Origin: Nocardioidaceae bacterium
GTDB taxonomy: Bacteria > Actinomycetota > Actinomycetes > Propionibacteriales > Nocardioidaceae
NCBI GenBank assembly: GCA_013811715.1
Contig: JACCUS010000350.1
Span: 1-6,423, forward strand
Reading direction: 5' to 3'
DNA length: 6,423 nt
Positions 1 through 4,566 of the stretch are shown piece by piece. Position 1 is the stretch's first letter. Every line of letters starts with the position of its first letter. A model generated the notes under the pieces. The model was not told where the DNA came from. It worked only from the letters and a program-made list of their open reading frames with translations, and ran no database searches. Position numbers and translations under genes: made by a program.

Positions 1-179
1 TTGCGCGCGAGGTGTCCGAGCAGCGCGCCGTGCTCGCCGGTCTCCGGCTCGTAGACGAACGGCAGGAAGGTTGCCAGCAGCCCCTCTGGCGTCGCGGTGA
101 CGAGATCGGCCGCGCCATGATTCGTCAACAGGTCGCGCACCGACTCGTCGTCGGCGGCGAAGTGCGCCGGCACGTACAT
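1..179 (-). CDS. PaiB-type FMN-binding transcriptional regulator, N-terminal part
   Basis: Only the first 59 codons are inside the window; the rest lies beyond position 1. The protein begins MYVPAHFAADDESVRDLL and continues with GAADLVTATPEGLLATFLPFVY and a GEHGALLGHLAR segment. This is the typical opening of the PaiB / FMN-binding negative regulator family: an MYxPxHF start, a strand reading xLVTxxxxGxxATxLP, then the GxLxGHLAR turn of the split-barrel flavin fold. In Bacillus subtilis PaiB is linked to repression of protease and sporulation genes, while actinobacterial members are mostly uncharacterised and may be flavin enzymes or sensors. I chose the ATG at 179 because the MY start fits the family. 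A GGGCGG stretch lies just upstream, and the ATG overlaps the stop of a tiny leader ORF (TGATG). The hairpin at 242-266 separates it from the VOC gene, so it is probably transcribed on its own. The family call is made from recall of the motif. Confidence 0.85.
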   Translation of the reverse strand, partial: MYVPAHFAADDESVRDLLTNHGAADLVTATPEGLLATFLPFVYEPETGEHGALLGHLAR

Positions 180-202
180 CAGTCCGCCCAAACCCCGGTC
201 AC
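179..202 (-). other. Possible leaderless 7-codon leader ORF coupled to the PaiB-like gene
   Basis: A GTG at 202-200 opens a reading frame coding VTGVWAD and ends in TGA at 181-179. The last base of this stop is the first base of the PaiB-like ATG (TGATG). The GTG lies exactly where transcription would begin if the TACACT hexamer at 214-209 is the -10 element, because six bases separate them. Leaderless GTG starts and overlapping stop/start pairs are both common in actinomycetes, so the arrangement would let translation of the leader deliver ribosomes to the main gene. It is equally possible that the overlap is chance; so short a peptide has no statistical support of its own. Confidence 0.3.
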
Positions 203-208
203 CCCGCC

Positions 209-214
209 AGTGTA
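209..214 (-). promoter_or_regulatory. Candidate -10 element (TACACT) for the PaiB-like gene
   Basis: On the minus strand TACACT fits the actinobacterial TAnnnT -10 pattern and lies 30 bases before the ATG at 179. No convincing -35 hexamer sits 16-18 bases upstream; the best reads TCCTGA. A separate promoter is plausible because a terminator-like hairpin lies just upstream at 242-266. Confidence 0.4.
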
Positions 215-241
215 GATCGAAGCGGAGCCGTCAGGACGCAG

Positions 242-266
242 GCTCCAGGCTCATTGATCCTGGAGC
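242..266 (-). terminator. Hairpin spanning the stop codon of the second VOC gene, probable terminator
   Basis: GCTCCAGG at 242-249 and CCTGGAGC at 259-266 are perfect 8-bp inverted repeats around a 9-base loop. The loop contains the TGA stop (251-253) of the minus-strand VOC gene, so the left stem arm on the mRNA is the last codons of that gene. No T-run follows on the minus strand, which is usual for GC-rich actinomycetes. It could serve as a terminator for the VOC operon or as a 3' mRNA-stabilising hairpin. Confidence 0.55.
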
Positions 267-631
267 ACGGACAAGACGTTGCCGGCGGGGTCGGTGAACC
301 AGGCGATCAACGGGCCACCTGCTCGGTTGATGCCCTTCTCGTCCTGGCCAGATCCGTCGTAGTGCTCGAAGCGCACGCCGCGCCTGGTGAGCTCGTCCAC
401 AGCTTCTTCGATGTCGTCCACCGGGAAGTTGAGGACCGTGAACGACGCCGGAGTGTGGTCGGGCTTGGCGTAGATCAAGATGTCCCTGCTGCCAGAGATG
501 GCCAGCGACAGCAGGCCGTACGCCTCGTCGACGACGGACACTGTGAGGCCGAGCGTCTCGGTGTAGAAGCGCTTGGCGGCCGCCGAGTCGTCGACGGAGA
601 AGCCGCTGAAGGCGGGTGTGTTCGAGAACAT
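251..631 (-). CDS. VOC-family (glyoxalase/bleomycin-resistance fold) protein
   Basis: This encodes 126 residues, the usual size of a single VOC protein with two beta-alpha-beta-beta-beta modules. Module one covers about residues 6-56 (FSGFSVDD, then AKRFYTETLGL). Module two covers 62-124 (FTVLNFPVDD, EAVDELTRRGVRFE, WFTDPAGNVLSVLQ). It closely resembles a widespread actinobacterial VOC type whose substrate is unknown. The usual metal-ligand Glu after the DPxGN turn is Ser121, and the first-strand ligand position is Ser12, so a metal-dependent glyoxalase reaction is unlikely; binding of a small ligand is a safer guess. The ATG at 631 is supported by a perfect AGGAGG at 641-636, four bases away. 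That Shine-Dalgarno shares bases with the TAG stop of the upstream VOC gene, implying translational coupling. The reading frame stays open further upstream but overlaps the other VOC gene and is not real there. Confidence 0.9.
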   Translation of the reverse strand: MFSNTPAFSGFSVDDSAAAKRFYTETLGLTVSVVDEAYGLLSLAISGSRDILIYAKPDHTPASFTVLNFPVDDIEEAVDELTRRGVRFEHYDGSGQDEKGINRAGGPLIAWFTDPAGNVLSVLQDQ

Positions 632-635
632 GCTT

Positions 636-641
636 CCTCCT
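636..641 (-). promoter_or_regulatory. Ribosome binding site AGGAGG overlapping the upstream stop codon
   Basis: On the minus strand the stop TAG (642-640) runs directly into GGAGG, giving TAGGAGGAAGC before ATG at 631. The site is a perfect anti-Shine-Dalgarno match with a short 4-base spacer. It fixes the start of the downstream VOC gene and ties its translation to the upstream one. Confidence 0.8.
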
Positions 642-1041
642 AGTTCGTTGCGAGCTGTTCGCTTGCCATGGCAGCGCGGTGCTCTGCGCTGAGCTGGATG
701 ATCTGGACGTAGTTGCCGTCCGGGTCGACCGCCGTGCCGAAGAGGCTGCCGTCTCGATCCTCGATGGGCGCCAGCCACGGCCCGCCAAGATCGTCGATGT
801 TGACGGCCACGACCCGGGCGTCGTCCACGTCGAAGTTCAAGATGACCCGCGCCGGGTCGGTATTCACCTCGTCGATGTCGTCGCGGCTGTCGATCATGAG
901 GTAGAAGCCACCGAAGTCGAGCATCCCGTACCCCTCCACGTCTTCGTTCTTGCGCGGCGCGAGGGCTGCGGCGTACCACGCGCGGAGGCGCTGGGGATCA
1001 GTGCTGGCGAGCAAGATGCTGCCGAGGGTCGGGTGTGTCAC
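640..1041 (-). CDS. VOC-family protein, first gene of a two-gene operon
   Basis: This encodes 133 residues in the VOC fold. Strand one reads GSILLASTDPQRLRAWYAAAL (about residues 7-27) and a GYGMLDFGGFYLMIDS strand pair follows. The second half has ILNFDVDD (67-74), GGPWLAPIEDRDGSLFG and DPDGNYVQIIQL (106-117). Like its neighbour it lacks the canonical metal-binding Glu after DPDGN (Gln113 here), and no His stands at the first-strand ligand position. It therefore looks like a non-metal VOC protein, perhaps a ligand-binding or resistance-type protein; the substrate is unknown. The GTG at 1041 is chosen because AGGAGG (1052-1047) lies five bases upstream and the family alignment begins there; the frame is open further upstream without a ribosome site. 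The stop is eight bases before the next VOC gene, so the two form an operon, yet they are quite different in sequence, so this is not a recent tandem duplication. Confidence 0.9.
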   Translation of the reverse strand: MTHPTLGSILLASTDPQRLRAWYAAALAPRKNEDVEGYGMLDFGGFYLMIDSRDDIDEVNTDPARVILNFDVDDARVVAVNIDDLGGPWLAPIEDRDGSLFGTAVDPDGNYVQIIQLSAEHRAAMASEQLATN

Positions 1042-1046
1042 GTTCT

Positions 1047-1052
1047 CCTCCT
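1047..1052 (-). promoter_or_regulatory. Ribosome binding site AGGAGG for the first VOC gene
   Basis: The minus strand reads AAGGAGGAGAAC directly before GTG at 1041, with a spacer of five bases. This decides for the GTG start rather than the longer open frame. Confidence 0.8.
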
Positions 1053-1056
1053 TCCT

Positions 1057-1074
1057 AGGCCCGCTGTGGGGCCT
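1057..1074. repeat. Perfect 6-bp inverted repeat in the leader of the VOC operon
   Basis: AGGCCC (1057-1062) and GGGCCT (1069-1074) flank six bases. In the minus-strand mRNA this hairpin would stand just upstream of the AGGAGG of the first VOC gene. It could be a leader hairpin or a protein-binding dyad. A 6-bp GC-rich repeat can occur by chance in this composition. Confidence 0.35.
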
Positions 1075-1088
1075 CGGGTGGGCTCTCA

Positions 1089-1102
1089 CAGGTACAGACC
1101 TG
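1089..1102. promoter_or_regulatory. Dyad CAGGT-ACAG-ACCTG in the divergent intergenic region
   Basis: Two perfect 5-bp arms (1089-1093, 1098-1102) flank four bases, midway between the divergent VOC operon and the SDR gene. The minus strand across it reads TGTACC, one base from the TGTACA core I recall for LitR/CarH-type operators. With a LitR homologue encoded three genes downstream, this is a candidate operator for the divergent promoters. I could not place a convincing -35/-10 pair for either direction in the 104-base gap. Confidence 0.3.
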
Positions 1103-1145
1103 ACCGGAGCGAAGAACTCATCGTTACCAGTGACAGACTCCCGGC

Positions 1146-2642
1146 ATGTCAAAGCGGGTTCTCGTCACGGGAGCGACAGGTTATGTCGGCGGGCGGCTGG
1201 TGCCGCCGCTCCTCGAGGCGGGGCATGCCGTGCGCGTGATGGTGCGCGACCCGCGAAAGATCTCAGGCACCCCGTGGGAACAGGACATCGAGGTGGCTGT
1301 TGCCGACGCGACCAACCCCGAAGACGTCGGGCGAGCACTCGACGGGATCGACGTCGCCTACTACCTGCTGCACTCGATCGGCACCGGCGTCGGGTTCGCC
1401 GAGACTGAGCGCTCGATCGCGAGCACGTTCGCCGAGAAGGCGAAGGCGCGCGGCGTGCAGCGAACGGTCTATCTCGGCGGCATGGTGCCCGCCGGTGAGA
1501 GCCTCTCGCAGCACCTTCGCTCCCGCGCCGAGGTCGGGCAGATCCTGCTCGACTCCGGCGTGCCGACGGCGGTTCTGCAAGCGGGTGTGGTGATCGGGTC
1601 CGGCTCGGCGGCGTTCGAGATGCTCCGCTATCTGACCGAGCGGCTGCCGGTGATGGTGGTGCCGCGGTGGGTGCACACGCGCATCCAGCCGATCGCCATC
1701 CGCGACGTCCTCCGCTATCTCGCGCAGTGCGCCGACCTGCCGCCAGACGTCAACCGGGCCTTCGACGTCGGCGGCCCCGACGTGCTGACGTACCTCGACA
1801 TGATGCAGCGGTATGCGAAGGTGGCCCAGCTTTCGCGACGACGGGTGCTCCCGGTGCCGGTGCTGTCACCGAGCCTGTCCAGCCATTGGGTCGGCCTGAT
1901 CACCCCAGTGCCGAGCCGGCTGGCCCGACCGCTGGTCGAGTCTCTGCGCAACACCGTCGTGGCGCAGGAGAAGGACATCGCCCGCTACATCCCCGACCCG
2001 CCCGAGGGCCTGATCGGTTACGACCGCGCGGTCGAGATGGCACTGACCAAGGTGCGGAACCTCGACGTGCCCACCCGGTGGTCGTCGGCGTCGACTGCCG
2101 GTGCGCCGAGCGAGCCGCTTCCCTCAGATCCCGGCTGGGCGGGCGGGTCCTTGTACGTCGACGAGCGCGAGCGCGATGTCGACGCGACTCCGGAAGGCTT
2201 GTGGCGGGTCATCGAAGGCATCGGGGGTGAGCGTGGTTGGTACTCGTTCGCGTTGGGCTGGCAGGCACGCGGCTGGATCGATCGACTCAGCGGCGGACCC
2301 GGTCTGCGGCGTGGGCGGCGAGACCCCAACGACCTGCGGGTCGGCGACGCGCTCGACTGGTGGCGTGTGGAGGAGATCGACGACGGCCGGTTCCTGCGGC
2401 TGCGGGCAGAGATGCGGCTTCCTGGGCTGGCTTGGCTCGAGCTCGAGGTCGGCTCACGCGAGGACGGCAAGGCGACGTTTCGGCAGTGCGCGCTCTTCCA
2501 CCCGCGCGGTGCAGCCGGCTCGGCGTACTGGTGGTCCCTTCGGCCGTTCCACGGCATCGTGTTCGGATCCATGCAGCGGAACATCGCCCGCGCCGTCGAG
2601 CAGCTCGAAGCGGCAAACCACAAGGAGCGAGCGAAGGGTTAG
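1146..2642 (+). CDS. SDR-family NAD(P)-binding oxidoreductase with C-terminal DUF2867 domain
   Basis: This 498-residue protein has two parts. Residues 1-310 are an atypical, NmrA/epimerase-like SDR with the dinucleotide motif TGATGYVG (G9, G12, G15), an acidic/arginine turn around VRDPRK (33-38), and YYLLHSIG (72-79). The classical Tyr-x3-Lys pair is not obvious. Residues 330-490 match DUF2867 (LYVDERERDV, WWRVEE, LRLRAEMRLPGLAWLELEV, FHPRG, YWWSLRPFHGIVFGSM). This two-part architecture is of normal length for the family. It is often encoded near photolyase and LitR genes, where a role in light or oxidative stress, perhaps lipid modification, has been suggested but, to my knowledge, not shown. 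The ATG at 1146 starts the Rossmann fold directly. No Shine-Dalgarno precedes it, so the transcript may be leaderless. It is the first gene of the plus-strand cassette. Confidence 0.9.
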   Translation: MSKRVLVTGATGYVGGRLVPPLLEAGHAVRVMVRDPRKISGTPWEQDIEVAVADATNPEDVGRALDGIDVAYYLLHSIGTGVGFAETERSIASTFAEKAKARGVQRTVYLGGMVPAGESLSQHLRSRAEVGQILLDSGVPTAVLQAGVVIGSGSAAFEMLRYLTERLPVMVVPRWVHTRIQPIAIRDVLRYLAQCADLPPDVNRAFDVGGPDVLTYLDMMQRYAKVAQLSRRRVLPVPVLSPSLSSHWVGLITPVPSRLARPLVESLRNTVVAQEKDIARYIPDPPEGLIGYDRAVEMALTKVRNLDVPTRWSSASTAGAPSEPLPSDPGWAGGSLYVDERERDVDATPEGLWRVIEGIGGERGWYSFALGWQARGWIDRLSGGPGLRRGRRDPNDLRVGDALDWWRVEEIDDGRFLRLRAEMRLPGLAWLELEVGSREDGKATFRQCALFHPRGAAGSAYWWSLRPFHGIVFGSMQRNIARAVEQLEAANHKERAKG

Positions 2643-2691
2643 GCGCGATCACGACCGAAACCGCCGCGTAGGTGTTCGTTACGGCACTTCG

Positions 2692-2698
2692 GGTACCG
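2692..2698 (+). promoter_or_regulatory. GGTACCG motif before the oxidoreductase start
   Basis: The 63-base gap 2643-2705 holds no clear ribosome site or terminator. Eight bases before the ATG it has GGTACCG, which matches GGTACAG at 1091-1097 and GGTACTG at 4224-4230, each in an intergenic stretch of the same cassette. It is a candidate shared regulatory word, with weak support. Confidence 0.2.
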
Positions 2699-2705
2699 AT
2701 GGCGC

Positions 2706-3245
2706 ATGGCGCACTCGGCTGAGCGTGGCGATACACCGCTGCCGAGCGCTTGCGACGTGGCGGTGGTCGGGGCGGGCATGTCCGGCCTTGTCTGCTCGGT
2801 GGAGCTGGGGCGGGCCGGGCTGGACGTCCAGGTCATCGAGGCCGCAGATGCCGTAGGTGGCCGGGTGCGGACCGACCTCGGCGGCTTCCGCCTCGATCGG
2901 GGCTTCCAGGTGTTGTCCACGGGATACCCGCAGGCGCAGGCGCTGATCGCCACCTCACTGGTGCACAGGACCTGGGAGGGCGACGCGGGTGAGCCTGCGG
3001 TTCGCGAACGGTTGGCCACGCTTTACCGCACCAGCACAGCTGCCTGGGACCACGTCGCCACCTACGACATCCCGCGGGCACTACCGGCGATGAGTGCCCC
3101 ACACGAGTTTCGCAAGCCGGTGCGCCACGGGAAGGCGTACGTCTGTGGGGACCACCGAGACACCAGCTCCATCCAAGGTGCCATGGTGTCGGGCCGCCGC
3201 GCGGCTTCGGCAGTGCTGGCGGATCTCGCCGCGGGTGCGCGGTGA
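2706..3245 (+). pseudogene. FAD-dependent (amine oxidase-like) oxidoreductase with large in-frame internal deletion
   Basis: The open frame codes 179 residues, but both ends are those of a flavoprotein normally, from recall, around 400 residues or more. The N-terminal part has the FAD Rossmann motif VVGAGMSGL (20-28, G22/G24/G27), the ribose-binding Glu45, the GG-R motif VGGRVRTD (50-57) and LDRGFQVLSTGYP (63-75). It then passes directly into sequence from near the C-terminus: LATLYRTSTAAWDHVATYDI, ALPAMSAPH (125-133), and the FAD-closing YVCGDHRDTSSIQGAMVSGRRAA (145-167). The substrate and cap region is missing. The join falls at residues 76-80, on a CAGGCG tandem repeat. Both FAD-binding ends and the frame survive, so a mini-flavoprotein cannot be excluded, but loss of the catalytic middle makes loss of the original function likely. 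Its TGA overlaps the GTG of the LitR gene, so the frame may be kept for translational coupling. No Shine-Dalgarno is visible before the ATG. Confidence 0.75.
2931..2942 (+). repeat. Tandem CAGGCG CAGGCG at the deletion junction
   Basis: Two direct copies of CAGGCG (2931-2936, 2937-2942) encode Gln-Ala-Gln-Ala at residues 76-79. Here the N-terminal part of the oxidoreductase meets sequence from its C-terminal third. Short direct repeats at such a join are typical of slipped-strand or illegitimate recombination. It could also be ordinary coding sequence. Confidence 0.4.
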
Positions 3246-4177
3246 GCGGACCGGCCGGCACGCCCGAGCCCCCACGCGGTCTCCCGTCGCTCTTCGCAGT
3301 CGGGGAGGCGGCGCAGCGCGTCGGCGTCTCGGCCTCCACGTTGCGCACCTGGGAGCGTCGGTACGGCGTGAACCCGGCAGCCCGCAGCGGAGGGAGGCAC
3401 CGACGGTACTCCCTGGCAGACATCCAGTGTCTAGAGCAGATGCGTCGGCTCATCGACGGCGGCATCCCGACCGGACGGGCCGCCGCCATGACGAGGGACG
3501 GGGGCGGGGCGGCACCGACAGCGAGGGGTTCGCCGTGGTCCTTGGCAGGGCACGGCGGTCCCTACGCGCGGGAGCTGGCTGCGGCGATCATGGAGCTCCA
3601 AGCCGACGCGATCACCACCATCGTCTCGGCTGCCCTCGACGAATGGGGCGCGGCGGCCACCTGGCGCCGGCTGCTGTCTCCGACACTGAGACGCGTCGGG
3701 GAGTTGTGGAGTCGAACCGGCTGCGGAGTCGAGATCGAGCACGTCGCCTCGGCCACGATCGAGACCGTGCTGCGCGGGTATGCCACCCGGGTGCTCGACA
3801 CCGCGCCCACCGGCCCGAGGAGTGCCGGTTGCGTGGTGTTGGCGGCAACGCCACGGGAGGCCCACACCTTGCCGCTGAGCGCGCTGGCGGCAGCCCTCGC
3901 TGATCAGGGCCTTCGGTCGGTCGTGGTGGGATCGCTGCCGACGGCCGACCTCCACGCCGCTATCGGCACCGTGCGGGCGACGGCGGTCGTGCTCTGGTCC
4001 CAGCGATCGTCCACGGCCGACCCAGGAGCACTGGCGAGCGCCAGATCGGTGGCCGACGTCTCCACTTTTGTCGCGGGCCCGGGGTGGGCGTCGAGCACCC
4101 TGTCTGCGGATACCCGACACCTCGCGTCGCTCACGCGAGCCCTGACCGAGCTGAGTCATGTGGCAGGGAGAGGCTGA
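3242..4177 (+). CDS. litR: LitR/CarH-type MerR-family regulator with cobalamin-binding light sensor
   Basis: This 311-residue protein has an N-terminal MerR winged-helix domain. Residues 17-57 include LFAVGEAAQRVGVSASTLRTWERRYGV and GGRHRRYS, and a linker helix follows to about 85. A four-helix cobalamin-binding module (about 107-185) carries the CarH signature W-x9-E-H as Trp156, Glu166 and His167, which in CarH packs against the adenosyl group. A Rossmann-like B12 domain (195-300) follows, with TPREAHTLPLSAL, in which His208 is the expected lower cobalt ligand, and VVVGSLP. By family knowledge such proteins bind adenosylcobalamin, form DNA-binding tetramers in the dark and fall apart in light, switching on carotenoid, photolyase and related genes. 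The GTG at 3242 overlaps the preceding TGA (GTGA), which indicates coupled translation. The Gly of the usual ExxHxxG lower-ligand motif is Pro211 here, as I recall for many actinobacterial homologues. LitR is the best family name; orthology is not proven. Confidence 0.88.
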   Translation: MSGPAGTPEPPRGLPSLFAVGEAAQRVGVSASTLRTWERRYGVNPAARSGGRHRRYSLADIQCLEQMRRLIDGGIPTGRAAAMTRDGGGAAPTARGSPWSLAGHGGPYARELAAAIMELQADAITTIVSAALDEWGAAATWRRLLSPTLRRVGELWSRTGCGVEIEHVASATIETVLRGYATRVLDTAPTGPRSAGCVVLAATPREAHTLPLSALAAALADQGLRSVVVGSLPTADLHAAIGTVRATAVVLWSQRSSTADPGALASARSVADVSTFVAGPGWASSTLSADTRHLASLTRALTELSHVAGRG

Positions 4178-4208
4178 TCTTACGCAGAACCTGTGCAGAG
4201 TGGGTTTT

Positions 4209-4221
4209 GGCTGGGCCAGCC
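4209..4221. promoter_or_regulatory. 13-bp palindrome GGCTGG-G-CCAGCC upstream of the small membrane gene
   Basis: This is a perfect dyad with a single central base in the 110-base gap after litR. The centre is too tight for a full RNA stem, although a 4-bp stem with a 5-base loop is possible. It therefore looks more like an operator than a terminator. GGTACTG (4224-4230), shared with two other gaps, follows at once. Confidence 0.35.
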
Positions 4222-4240
4222 TGGGTACTGCCACAGCAGT

Positions 4241-4259
4241 CCGTCGTACCACGCGACGG
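4241..4259. repeat. Inverted repeat CCGTCG-N7-CGACGG before the small membrane gene
   Basis: Perfect 6-bp arms (4241-4246 and 4254-4259) flank seven bases, 28 bases before the ATG of the next gene. It could be a weak terminator for litR, a leader hairpin or a regulator-binding dyad. No T-run follows. A -10-like GACTAT stands at 4262-4267 directly after it, so an operator position overlapping a promoter spacer is plausible. Confidence 0.35.
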
Positions 4260-4272
4260 TCGACTATCACAT

Positions 4273-4277
4273 GGGAG
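4273..4277 (+). promoter_or_regulatory. Ribosome binding site GGGAG for the small membrane gene
   Basis: GGGAG ends ten bases before the ATG at 4288. This is slightly long but usable spacing, and it supports that ATG over the longer open frame, which runs back into litR. Confidence 0.5.
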
Positions 4278-4287
4278 AAATCAGCAA

Positions 4288-4518
4288 ATGGTGAGCAAGT
4301 TGCACGCAATCGGCATGACGTCCAACATGGCCTACACGGCGGGCGTCGTGTCCATCGGCTTGTCCTTCGCCTCCTGGGCGACCTCCGAGCGAGCCGAGAG
4401 CGCCGGCACAGACCGCGCCGACCGTTGGGGGATCTTCGTCGGCATGTGGGCACCGACCTTCTTCGCGCTGGGCAACGGGCTCGCTCTGCGTGAGGTGCAC
4501 GGCAAAGACCTGTCCTGA
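4288..4518 (+). CDS. Small two-helix membrane protein of the light cassette, function unknown
   Basis: This 76-residue protein reads as two hydrophobic segments joined by a short charged loop. Helix one is about residues 14-31 (from NMAYTAGVVSIGLSFASW), the loop is SERAESAGTDRADR, and helix two is about 47-67 (WGIFVGMWAPTFFALGNGLA). The aromatic and Gly/Pro-rich second segment (WGIFVGxWAPTFFALGN) looks conserved; I believe similar small actinobacterial proteins share it, but I cannot name a family. A GGGAG ribosome site supports the start. The gene lies between litR and the photolyase, with only 48 bases to the latter. It may therefore be expressed with the photolyase and act in the cytoplasmic membrane under light or oxidative stress. 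Codon use is like that of its neighbours. An annotation beyond conserved membrane protein would be invention. Confidence 0.8.
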   Translation: MVSKLHAIGMTSNMAYTAGVVSIGLSFASWATSERAESAGTDRADRWGIFVGMWAPTFFALGNGLALREVHGKDLS

Positions 4519-4525
4519 GCAGCAC

Positions 4526-4540
4526 CCGTTGGCTGAACGG
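4526..4540 (+). repeat. Small hairpin CCGTT-GGCTG-AACGG between membrane gene and photolyase
   Basis: Five-bp arms with a 5-base loop lie just after the stop of the membrane gene. It is too short and lacks a T-run, so it is unlikely to stop transcription. The 48-base gap otherwise shows only a GGGGA (4552-4556) ten bases before the photolyase ATG, which could be its ribosome site. Confidence 0.25.
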
Positions 4541-4566
4541 CGGCGGTGGCTGGGGATGCCCCTACG

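Noticed and set aside
254..643. Long open frame on the plus strand opposite the VOC gene
   Set aside because: High-GC shadow frame antisense to a gene with clear family motifs and a perfect ribosome site; the product is low complexity, Arg/Val rich and resembles nothing I know.
4271..4294. Seven-codon ORF MGEISKW overlapping the start of the small membrane gene
   Set aside because: It spans the likely ribosome site of the real gene, has no ribosome site of its own and no well-placed -10 for a leaderless start; probably chance.
3431..4525. 364-residue open frame on the minus strand opposite litR
   Set aside because: Arg/Ser-rich antisense shadow of a well-supported MerR/B12 regulator.
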